Of a stretch of 64,000 nt of DNA, positions 26,283 to 37,400 are shown piece by piece. Below the pieces are notes generated by a model, which made no database searches, was not told the DNA's origin, and worked only from the letters and a program-made list of their open reading frames with translations. Source of the stretch: Ignavibacteria bacterium (GTDB lineage: Bacteria; Bacteroidota; Ignavibacteria; Kapaibacteriales; UBA4661); NCBI GenBank assembly GCA_014654705.1, contig JACVZY010000004.1, positions 31,721 through 95,720 of the forward strand, written 5' to 3'. Each line of letters begins with the position of its first letter. The stretch's first letter is position 1. The position numbers were made by a program, and so were the translations under genes.

Positions 26283-28421
26283 CTAAAACCGAAGGCGATA
26301 TGCAAGTTTGGCGACTATTTCCCGCGATGGTCCCGGCAAAACCGCATTTCCTATGTTGTAGGGTTGAATAAAATCATACTTCGCATCAAGCGCATCATAC
26401 ACGCCAACGCCAATATCCAAGCCCTGTAATTGAAACGCATTCTTATAGTTGACAAATATATTCAAGAGTGCAACAGGCTTCGTTTCCTCTACGCTTTGAG
26501 TTCCTTCCAGTATCTTCACCTGCGAGACGGCATAGCGACTGCTCAGGAATATAAACGAGGGATTGATGCTTAGACCATCGACAAGCGATGAAAGATTGAG
26601 CGACGAGTTCACGGTAACTTTGTGCGGTGCAAATCCTAACAAAACATTATCATTGGTAAAAAGAGATTCTTGCTTGCCGTTTGCATCAGTACGAAAACTC
26701 CAGACGCGGTATGGATTCAAAGCTCGTACGCTATCGGAAAGACCGTCGCTATTTGCCACATAGAATGAGTAGTTCACGTTGATACTTCCCCACGAGTCCT
26801 TGAAGAAGTACTCCAATTCCACACCACGCGTTTGTGTTCGCTCGAAATTTCTATATCCACCGCCGCCAAAAATAATAGCATCCTTGATAGAAATATCGAA
26901 AATATTTGCTGATACAAACATATTGTATTGCAGCTGATAACCAAATTCTATCTCCAATGCCGTCGTAAGTTCAGGTTTAATCTGAGGATAGAGCCGAATA
27001 TTTTCGATGGATGGGGCGCGGAAATTCTGACCGAAAAGCGCCTTGACGTTGAAATTTCCAATCGTTTTGGTTAATCCCAGCCACGGAACAACTGCAAGCG
27101 GCACGGCGCTGTGCCTGTCCAAACGAAGCCCCGCATTCACGTTCACAATGTCCGTTGTCAAGAGCGTCTGCAAAAACACGCCGAAATTATTGTATTGAAC
27201 TGCCCGACTCGCATTACCACTGGTATCGTTCCAAAGCGATGACGGCGGGTCAAGCGGCGAGGCGGTTCCGTTATCAATGTAGTATTCTGTACCGAGCGTA
27301 AAAAAGAGGTTCTTGGATACGTCTGCCGAAATCTGGAGACTGCCGAAGAGCCGCTCGACTGTTTTGTCAATCACCAAAAAGTTAAACTTTGAAGCGGGAT
27401 CTACCGCCGATGAATCGGCGAGATTCCAAGGCTGCTGCCGTGTGTAATTCACGCGCGGGGTCAGAGTAACATTGTCAGAGATTTTTAAGTCATAACGCGC
27501 ATCAGCAATAAGCGACGTGAAATTGGTGCTGAAGTTCTGCGGGAGCGTCGTCCCGATGCCATTTCGCATGGTAGTATTGTAGCGGTCGTACAATACACGG
27601 GCTTGAAAATTACCTGCTTTTACGGTCGCATTGACAAAGAGCGGCGACATCGTTTGGTTGCCTGCCATTGGGAAAGAAATATTGTCCAAGCCAGTGTATG
27701 TGCGGTCGCTCATATTTGCCTGTCCCATGAATGCTGAGACACCAACGGCAACTTCACCAAATTTTTTCCCAAAAGAAAGATTGCCGTTCCATCGTCCCAG
27801 AGCGCTTGCCATCTGACCGCCATTACCGGAAATGGTTAGCCCGTTAATGTCTTGCGGTGCGCGGGTGATGATATTGATAACGGTCAATTCCGCAAAACCG
27901 CCATAGAACGATGAGCCTGGACCGCGAATAATCTCAATTCGCTCAATATTGTCTATGGGAAAACGATTAGCAATCGGCACCGTCGCAAAAAGGAAATCAT
28001 TGATTTGCAGACCGTCTATCATCACAAATGCCTTACCTTCGTTTGCCCAATTACCACGACTACCAAGACCGACAATACCCTGAACGTCGCCCCCAAACTC
28101 CATCCCCGGCACCATCCGTAGCACATCCGTTAGGTCTCGTGCACCGGAGTTTTGAATTTCCTCACGTTTAATGAGTGTCACCACGCCCGGAACATCTTTC
28201 TTGGAAAGAGGTTTTTTCGACGCTACTTGCAAAAGATCTATATCCAAAAGCTGGTCGAAAGAAAGGTCGTCCAACGTCCGAATATCAACTTTGCTCACAT
28301 CTTGCGCCAGCATCGTCCTACTACCCAGCGCTATCGCCATAACGATTGTGACAATCGTCAGGACAAAACGACCAACTATCGAAGCAAAGCGATATTTCAT
28401 ACGTGTACGCAAAACGTGCAT
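26283..28421 (-). CDS. TonB-dependent outer-membrane receptor
   Basis: The product is 712 residues from ATG 28421, which has AGAGGA seven bases upstream. A further in-frame ATG at 28454 overlaps the stop of the previous gene (TAATG) and could allow coupling. The signal peptide ends near TMLAQ. The plug domain (about 60-190) has the TonB-box-like region, VPGVVTLIKREEI, GARDLTDVLRMVPGMEFG and IERIEIIRGPGSSFYGG. The C-terminal 22-strand barrel ends REIVAKLAYRLRF. The substrate is unknown. It probably shares an operon with the downstream YfiR-like gene and the giant gene upstream. Confidence 0.9.
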   Translation of the reverse strand: MHVLRTRMKYRFASIVGRFVLTIVTIVMAIALGSRTMLAQDVSKVDIRTLDDLSFDQLLDIDLLQVASKKPLSKKDVPGVVTLIKREEIQNSGARDLTDVLRMVPGMEFGGDVQGIVGLGSRGNWANEGKAFVMIDGLQINDFLFATVPIANRFPIDNIERIEIIRGPGSSFYGGFAELTVINIITRAPQDINGLTISGNGGQMASALGRWNGNLSFGKKFGEVAVGVSAFMGQANMSDRTYTGLDNISFPMAGNQTMSPLFVNATVKAGNFQARVLYDRYNTTMRNGIGTTLPQNFSTNFTSLIADARYDLKISDNVTLTPRVNYTRQQPWNLADSSAVDPASKFNFLVIDKTVERLFGSLQISADVSKNLFFTLGTEYYIDNGTASPLDPPSSLWNDTSGNASRAVQYNNFGVFLQTLLTTDIVNVNAGLRLDRHSAVPLAVVPWLGLTKTIGNFNVKALFGQNFRAPSIENIRLYPQIKPELTTALEIEFGYQLQYNMFVSANIFDISIKDAIIFGGGGYRNFERTQTRGVELEYFFKDSWGSINVNYSFYVANSDGLSDSVRALNPYRVWSFRTDANGKQESLFTNDNVLLGFAPHKVTVNSSLNLSSLVDGLSINPSFIFLSSRYAVSQVKILEGTQSVEETKPVALLNIFVNYKNAFQLQGLDIGVGVYDALDAKYDFIQPYNIGNAVLPGPSREIVAKLAYRLRF

Positions 28422-28453
28422 TATTATTCCTCTTGAATTCGGGTTCGGATACA

Positions 28454-31400
28454 TTATCGGATGATGGAAAATAGCGATTGCATCCGTCTAGTCGGAGTTT
28501 CAACCACCACGATATACGTGCCATGCGCGTAAGAAACCAATGGCAGTATTGTCGTATATTCTCCGCCATCTTGAATTCCTTTTTCCACTACTTGTATAGT
28601 GTTTCCAAGAATATCTAAGAGTCGAATAATTACTGATTGTGGGACATCAAGAGTGTATGCCACGGTGATATTATCCGATGCCGGATTAGGATAGCATTTT
28701 ATTGTGCCAACAGGAACCGTTTCCTTGGTCGGTGGAATGACACCGTCGGGAGTAAAGACAAAAGCCACATTGGACAGAGCGATACCATTCGGCGAAACAA
28801 GAACAATCGAGCCGCTTGTAGCGCCAGTTATCGGAATTGTCAGAATAATTTCCGTGGCACTTACCACTCGGAAAGAAACGTTCACGCCGCCAATGAGAGC
28901 ACTGGTCACATCGCTCAAATTCTCACCGATTACGCGTACCGGTATGCCAATATCTCCTTGTTTCGGGCTAAAGTCCGCAATAAACGGCGCCGACGTAATA
29001 AGCGTAAATGTAGAGGTCGTGGTAACAACACCCAGAGGCGTCGTCAGACCAATCGTACCGGACGCACCTGTCGGCGGAATAGTGAGAACAACTTCTGTCG
29101 GACTCATCACTTGGAATGCGACATTCACTCCACCAATACCTGCTTGCGTTGTACCACCCAGATTTTGTCCGGTAATGACAACACGTGTTCCGGCGACTCC
29201 GCGTGTAGGCGAGACCGCGCGAATGGAAGGTATATCATTTATTCCTGAGGTTTGCGCTTTCCCACCGGGTGTGAGCAACGTTACAACGTCGTTCAGCGAA
29301 ACTCCCGACGGCAGTGCTGCTGTTACTTGCGATGAATTAACAACAGTGAAAGGAACATTCACTTTCCCAATGCTTACAAGCGTCGTACCGGTGAAATTCG
29401 CACCCGATATGCGCAATATCAATCCCTGGCGGCTTTGGACAGCCCCCGCCGAGCTGATGGTTGGTGGCGGAATAAAGCGGAATGCTTGCTGCGACAGCCC
29501 AACGCCGCCGGGGCTTGCGATGGTAATAATACCTGTCGTTACGCCAGTCAGAGGAATTGTAAAGGTAATTTGTCCATCATTATCAACAGCAAATGGTATG
29601 CTCATACCGCCTACGGCAACTGTATGGGCTCCCACAAAATTTCTACCCGTAATAGTAACAACCGCACCAATAGCACCGCTTGAGGGCGCAAACGATGTGG
29701 CGATAGGCGCAGGAATAAAGGTAAAGCCCGGTAAACTTCCATTGCCACCTTGTCCTGAAACTGCAACGCTGCCACTTGCCCCCGCGCCAACAACCGCAGA
29801 TATCTGCGTTGGAGAAAGAACAGTGTAACTTGCCGCAGGCGTACCGCCGAAACTAACGCTGCTTACTCCGGTAAAATTTGTGCCGACAATGGTTACTATT
29901 TTTCCCGAACCCGCATTCGTAGGTGTAAAGCCCGATATAGTAGGCGGACCAATAAAGGTAAATCCTGTCAGCGCTCCCGTGCCGCCCGGCGTTGTGACCG
30001 AGACACTACCACTTGCACCGGTTCCTACGACAGCACGTACTTCTGTTGCAGAGATAGGCGTAACGCCGAGCGCCGCAACACCTCCAAAGCGTACTGTGGT
30101 TACGCCGGTCAGATTTGCGCCGGTAATAACTATCATTGTCCCCGAAGATGCCGAGACTGGAGCGAATGAAAATACTCTTGGTGCATTGATAAGGCTAAAG
30201 CCACCGAGAGATGCTGTACCGCCTTGTGTTGTAACTGCAACTGTACCGCCCGTTGTTCCGACGGGAACAATTGCCCGTATTTGCGTGGGCGACACAATCG
30301 TGACTCCTGCTGCCGGAACGCCACCGAAGCTCACGGTTGCCGTCGTCGTAAAGTTTGCTCCCGATATAATAATTGTTGTTCCTACTCCCGCACTCGTTGG
30401 CGAGAAACTCAGAACGGTCGGCGAAGCAATAAAGCTGAAGCCCGCCAAACTACCCGTTCCGCCGGGCGTTGTAACCGTAACTGCACCGCCGAAAGTACCT
30501 GGAGCTACAACTGCCGTTATCCGCGTTGCCGATACCACAACAAAACTTATCGCACCCACACCGCCGAAGCTGACTGCTGTTGCGCCTGTAAAATTTGTAC
30601 CGTTAATAGTTACGCTTGCTCCGGCTCCGACGCTTGTGGGCGAGAAACTCGTTACCGTAGGCGGCGGAATGAGCGTAAAGCCCGACCGTGTGCCTGTGCC
30701 GCCAGGAGTGGTAACAGAAACGCTGCCACTCGCACCCGTTGCCACAACCGCTGCTATTTGGGTGGGTGAGACAACCATAAAACTCGCCGCCGCGATACCA
30801 CCAAAACTCACCACGCTTGCATTACTGAAGTTCGTACCTGTTATGTTCACCGTCATGCCCGCTCCGGCGCTGGTCGGTGTGAAATTAGTAATAGTTGGCG
30901 GCGGAATAAAAGTAAAGCCCTGCAATGATGCTGTGCCTGTCATTGTCGTAAGAACAACACTACCATCGGCACCGGAAGCAAGAGTAGCTACAGCCCGTGT
31001 CGATGAGACAACTATGAAACTCGCTACCTGAACGCCGCCAAAACTGATACTGCTCACACCGACAAAATTTGTTCCTTCAATAGTAACAGCCATTCCCGCT
31101 CCGGCACTTGTGGGCGTAAACCGCGTAATGGATGGCGAGGGAGCCACATATTGAAAACCCTCCAGACTGCCCGTGCCCCCCATGCTCGTTACCGACACAC
31201 TCCCACTCGCGCCCGCCGTAGTCACCTCGGCAGTGATGAGAGTATCGGATACTACCGTAAATGTCGAAGCCGTCACACCTCCAAAGCGCACAAGAGTCGC
31301 ACCCGTAAAGAACCGACCAAGGATAGTAATCCTAGCCCCCGGACCGGAACTTGTAGGCGAAAAACTTGTGATAATCGGTGCCGAAATAAATGTAAAGCCG

Positions 31401-34400
31401 GGTTTCGCTACCGTGCCACCCACTGTAGTAAGCGAAACATCACCGCTCCGAATGTTCGCATCGGTTGCCAGCACCGCCACAATTTGCGTTGGCGAGACAA
31501 CGGTAAAATTCGCAACCGTCGTACCGCCAAAGCTAAGACTGCTAACACTGAGGAAGTTTGTTCCAGAGATAGTAATTGCTGTACCTGCGCCCGCGCTTGT
31601 CGGTGTAAAATTCGTAATTGTAGGCGGTGCAGCAAAAACAAATCCTGTAAGGCTTGCCGTACCTGCTGTCGTCGTTACCGACACACTGCCTGTCGCACCT
31701 GTGCCAAGAACTGCGGTAATCCGCATCGGAGAAACAACGGTAAAGCTCGTAGGCTCCACACCACCAAAGCTGACTCGCCGCACACCAACAAAATTAACTC
31801 CTTCAATCGTTACCGTTGCCCCCGAAGCTGCAATAGCAGGGGTAAAGCCTGTAATAATTGGCGGCGGAATAGTGGTAAAGCCCGTTGAAATGGCTGTGCC
31901 GCCAGGTGTAGTAACTGCTACGTTCCCACCACCACTTACCACAGCAGTAATCACACTGTCGGATACAACCGTAAAATCTCGTGCTGAAACGCCACCGAAA
32001 CGCACCGATGTCGTGCCGGTAAAATTGATACCAGTAATTGTCACTGTCGTGCCGGGTACGGCGGTAATTGGTGTTACGCTTGTAATAACGGGTGCCGGAA
32101 CATAAACGAAGCCTGGCAGGATTGCCGTACCACCCGGCGTGGTAACAACCACTGAACCGCTTGCTCCTGTTGTAACCAAAGCAGTTACTTGTGTTAAAGA
32201 AATTGACGTTACCACAGCAGGAATACCGCCCAACATTACCGAAGAAGTCTTGAGAAGCCCCGTGCCATTTATGGTGATTGTCATACCGGGTCCGGCGCTG
32301 GTGGGTGAAAAACTCGTAACGACAGGTACAGGCGGAATAAAGGTAAAGCCCGACAAGGCATCATCACCATCAGGCGAGATGACCGAAACGCTTCCGCTTG
32401 CCCCCTCGTCAGCCACAACTGCCGTTATTCTCCCGGGTGAAATGACGGTAAATTCCTTTGCCTTTACGCCACCAAAGCGAACTTCTGTGAGGTTGGTAAG
32501 ATTTGTACCATCAATTATCACCGTCTGTCCAGGTCCGGCACTGGTCGGAGCAAAGCTCGTTATTGTCGGTGCCGGAATAAAATTGAAGCCGGAGCGGTTT
32601 GCTGTGCCACCGGGCGTTGCAACGATAATAGAGCCGCCGGCATTGCCCGGCACAACCGCCGTAATCTGCGTCGGAGAGACAACGGTAAAACTTGCCGCCG
32701 TCGCAAAACCGAAACTCACTGCCGTTGTACCTGTGAAATTCGCTCCGTTAATTGTTATCACCGCGCCCGGTTCGCCACTTTGCGGCGAAAAACTAGTTAT
32801 TATTGGGGTCGGGACGTAGGTAAAACCTGCCAGACTGGCGCTGCCGCCCGGGGTTGTAACCGAGACGCTACCGCTAGCACCGCTCAATCCGGCGACAGCC
32901 GTGATTTGTGTGGGCGAATTAATCGTAAAGCTATTTGCAAGAACGCCGCCAAAGCGCACCGATGATGCACCCGTGAAGTTCGTTCCGATAATAGTAATTG
33001 CGGTTCCCGTTCCAGTACTGGTCGGCGTAAAACTGGTGATAGTTGGCGGCAGAACAAAGGTAAAGCCCGCCAAAGAACCCGTTCCACCGGTCGAGGTAAC
33101 GGAGATACTTCCTGTGGCACCCGTAGAAACAGTCGCTATAATTTGCGAGGGCGAAATGACCGTAAAACTACTTGCTGGTACGCCGCCGAAGCGGACAGCG
33201 CTTACATTATTGAAATTTGCTCCAAGAATCGAAACCGTCAGTCCCGGTCCCGCAGACGGCGGCACGAAGTTGCTGATTGCTGGCGCAGGAATAAAGGTAA
33301 AGCCTGCAAGCGTCGCCGTACCGCCGGTCGTCGAGACCGAAACATTGCCGCTTGCGCCCGCACCTACCACAGCATTTATCTGCGTTGGCGAAACAACTGT
33401 AAAACTGCTTGGCACAATACCGCCAAAACTTGCTGCCGTTGCACCCGTGAGGTTTGTACCCGTTATTGTTACCATAGCTCCCGCAGGTGCGCTTGAGGGT
33501 GAAAAACTGGTAATCGTTGGCGGAGCAACAAACGAGAAGCCGCCCAAAACTGCCGTACCGCCGGGAGTTGTTACCGACACAACGCCACTTGCGCCACCCG
33601 CGCCTACAACAGCATTTATCTGCGTTGCTGAGACAACGGTGAATGAACTTGCTGCAACACCGCCAAAATTCACCGCCGTTGCGCCACTGAAACCTGTTCC
33701 TGTAATTGTCACCACTGTTCCGATAGCAGCAAAGGCAGGCGTAAACGATGTGATAGTAGGCACAGGCGGAATAAACGTAAAGCCCGCTAGATTGGCAGTA
33801 CCGCCGGGTGTGCTTACCGATACGGTGCCTGTTGCACCTGTGGAAACAGTAGCTGCTATTTGTGTTGCCGATACGACGGTAAAGCTACTTGCCGGAACGC
33901 CACCAATGCTGACGGCTGTTGCCCCCGACAGATTGGTGCCGATAATAGAAATCATTGTCCCCGGTGAACCGCTCGTGGGTGTAAAACTGGTAACGGTTGG
34001 TGGAGGAACGAAGGTAAAACCGCCAAGCGTCGAAGTGCCGCCGGGTGTTGTTACCGAGACGTTACCACTCGCAGCGCCGGCAGCAACAACTGCTGTAATT
34101 TGCGTTGCGGAAATAACGGTAAAGCTACTGGCTGCCACTCCACCAAAACTCACTGCCGTTGCGCCCGTAAAGCCTGCGCCTGTAATTGTTACCGTCAGCC
34201 CGGGTCCGGCACCAGTGGGAGAAAACGATGTTATCATTGGTCCGGCAACAAAGGTAAAGCCTGTTCGTGTGCCTGTTCCGCCCGGCGATGTAACCGCCAA
34301 GTTACCACTTGCACCCGAAGCCACGACCGCTGTCATCAGGAAGGGGGTAATGACGGTAAAGCTCGCTGCTGCCGTACCACCGAATGTTACTGCCGTCGCG

Positions 34401-37400
34401 CCCGTGAAGTTACTTCCGTTAATCAGTACCGTCGCTCCGGCGGCGGCGCTTGTGGGCGTAAAGCTGGTGATATTCGGTGGCGACACAAATGTAAATCCAC
34501 CCAATGTGCCCGTGCCGCCCGGTCCAGTGGCAGAAACACTCCCACTTGCGCTTCCGGCAGCGACAACTGCGGTTATTTGTGTTGCCGAGACAACCGTAAA
34601 ACTGGTGGCTGGCGTGCCGCCAAAGCTTACTGCCGTTACTCCCGTAAAACTTGTACCCGTTAGTGTTACTGTAGCTCCAACTGCCGCACTGGTAGGTGTA
34701 AAACTGGTGATATTCGGCGGCGGGATAAATGTAAATCCCGCCAACGTACCTGTGCCGCCTGGAGTTGTAACCGCCACAGCACCGGTCGCGCCCGCAGCCA
34801 CAACCGCCATAATCTGCGTCGAAGAAACAACGCTAAAACTCATCGCCGGAGTTCCGCCGAAAGCCACTGCCGTTGCGCCACTAAAATTTGTACCGGTAAT
34901 TATTACCGTCGCTCCCTGTGCAGCACTGGTTGGTGTAAATGCTGTCACCGTCGGTGGTGGAATAAAGGTAAATCCTGCCTGCGTAACCGTTCCACCGGGC
35001 GTTGTTACCGAAACAGCCCCGCTTGCACCCGCTCCCACAACAGCATTTATCTGTGTAGCCGAGACAACGGTAAAACTCGCCGCTGCCGTGCCGCCAAAAC
35101 TCACAGCACTTACGCCGATAAAGTTCGTGCCGTTAATTGTTACCGTGCCCCCCGCACCCATACTGGTCGGGGTAAATGTGGTAATGGTGGGAATGAAAAA
35201 GAGATAGGTAAATCCGGCTAACGTACCCGTACCGCCCGGAGTTGTTACCGAGACACTACCACTGGCACCGCCCCCAAGCACCGCCGTAATCTGCGTTGCC
35301 GAGACGACCGTAAAACTTGCCGCTGCTGTGCCACCAAAATTCACCGCCGTTGCTCCGGTAAAATTTGTACCCGTGATAGTAACAGTCTGACCCACTCCGG
35401 CGCTGGTCGGCGTAAAACTGGTGACAGTAGGTGGCGGAATGAACGTGAACCCGGCGAGAACGCCCGTGCCGCCGGGCGCTGTGACCGATACGTTGCCACT
35501 TGCGCTTCCCGGTGCCACAACCGCCGTAATCTGCGTTGCCGAGACAACGGTAAAACTGGTTGCTGCTACGCCACCAAAACTTACCGCAGTAGTGCCCGTA
35601 AAGTTCGTGCCGTTAATCGTTACCGTCGCACCCGCTCCGGCGCTAGTGGGCGTAAAACTCGTGATCGTTGGTGGTGAGAAGATAAAGGTAAATCCGGCTA
35701 CTAATGTGCCTGTGCCGCCTGCGGTCGTCACGGCAACATTACCAGTAGCTCCGGCTCCGACAACCGCCGTGATTTGTGTTGGCGAGATGACCGTAAAACT
35801 CGTTGCTGCGGTACCGCCAAAGCTGACCGCCGTTGCACCGGTAAAGTTTGTACCGTTAATCGTTACCGTCGCGCCAGCCATAGCGCTGGTTGGCGAAATG
35901 CTGGTGATGGTAGGAGCGGGAACAAATGTAAAGCCCGCCAATGTTCCTGTGCCGCCCGGAGTTGTTACCGAGACACTTCCGCTCGCACCCGCCGCTACGA
36001 CGGCCGTAATTTGTGTCGCAGAAACGACGGTAAAACTTGTTGCCGGCACACCGCCAAAACTCACTGCCGTAGCACCGGTAAAACTTGTTCCGTTAATCGT
36101 TACCGTCAGCCCCGTGCCTGAATTGACAGGCGTAAAACTGGTAATCGTCGGTGCAGGAATGAAAGTGAAGCCCGCTCGTGAAGCCGTGCCGGCAGGTGTG
36201 GTAACTTGAACGCTGCCGCTTGCACCGGAATTAACAACGGCGGTAATTTGTGTTGCGGACACCACCGTAAAACTGGAAGCAGCTACGCCACCAAAGGTTA
36301 CGAGTGTTGCGCCTGTGAAGTTGGTTCCGTTGATGGTTATCGTTGCGCCCAGTCCACCACTGGTCGGAGTAAAACCGCCGACAGCATTGATAGTTGGAGG
36401 CGGAATGAATGTAAAACCGGGTAAAGTTGCTGCGGGTCCACCACCCAAGGTCGTTACGCTGACACTTCCGGTTGCTCCGGCTCCGACAACAGCCGTAATT
36501 TGCGTTCCCATAGACCCACCGACTACGTTAAAACTTGCCGCATTTGTGCCACCAAAGCTCACAACGGTTGCATTGGTGAGATTTGTTCCATTGATTGTAA
36601 TTGTTGTGCCCGCTATTGCACTCGTTGGAGAGAAGCTGGTGATAGTAGGCGCAGGAGCAGTAAAGGTAAAGCCGGGTGAATTAACAATACCGCCCGGCGT
36701 AGTAACCCGCACATTACCACTTGAACCTGCGCCGACCACAGCGGTTATTTCAGTCGGTGAAATAACAGTAAAGCTGGGCGAATTGATCGTACCAAAGCGC
36801 ACTTGTGTTGCTCCGGTAAAGTTTGTACCAGTAATTGTTACTGTTTGCCCCATTTGGGCGTTTGTCGGTGTGAAGCTGGTAATCGTTGGAGGCGGAATAA
36901 AGGTAAATGTTCCGGCAGACATAACAGTACCACCCGGAGTTGTTACAGAGATATTTCCTGTTGCCCCGCCCGCAGCAACAACTGCTGTTATCTGTGTTGC
37001 GGAGACATTGATGAAACTTGCTGCCGCCACACCGCCGAAACTCACTGCCGTTGTACCCGTCAGATTCGTTCCGTTAATTGTTATAGTTGCCCCTACTGCT
37101 GCGCTAGTTGGTGTAAAACTTGTAATGGTCGGCGGCGAAGGAACAAAGGTAAATCCGGCAAGAGTTGCCGTGCCGCCGGGCGTTATTGCCTGCACACTAC
37201 CGCTTGCCCCGACTCCGACAACCGCATCTATCTGTGTGGCGGATACAACGACAAAACTAGCAGCATTGGTACCGCCAAAGCGAACTTGCGTTGCCCCTGT
37301 GAGATTTGTACCTGTGATGGTTACCGTTGCGCCAGGCGATGCGCTCGTCGGCGTAAAACTTGTAATGGTCGGTGTTAGCACATAGGTAAATGTTCCCGCC

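Noticed and set aside
28422..28454. Eleven-codon extension of the TonB receptor beginning MYPNPNSRG, resembling a T9SS sorting motif
   Set aside because: The resemblance to YPNPA is at the wrong end of a receptor, and the better ribosome site is at 28421.
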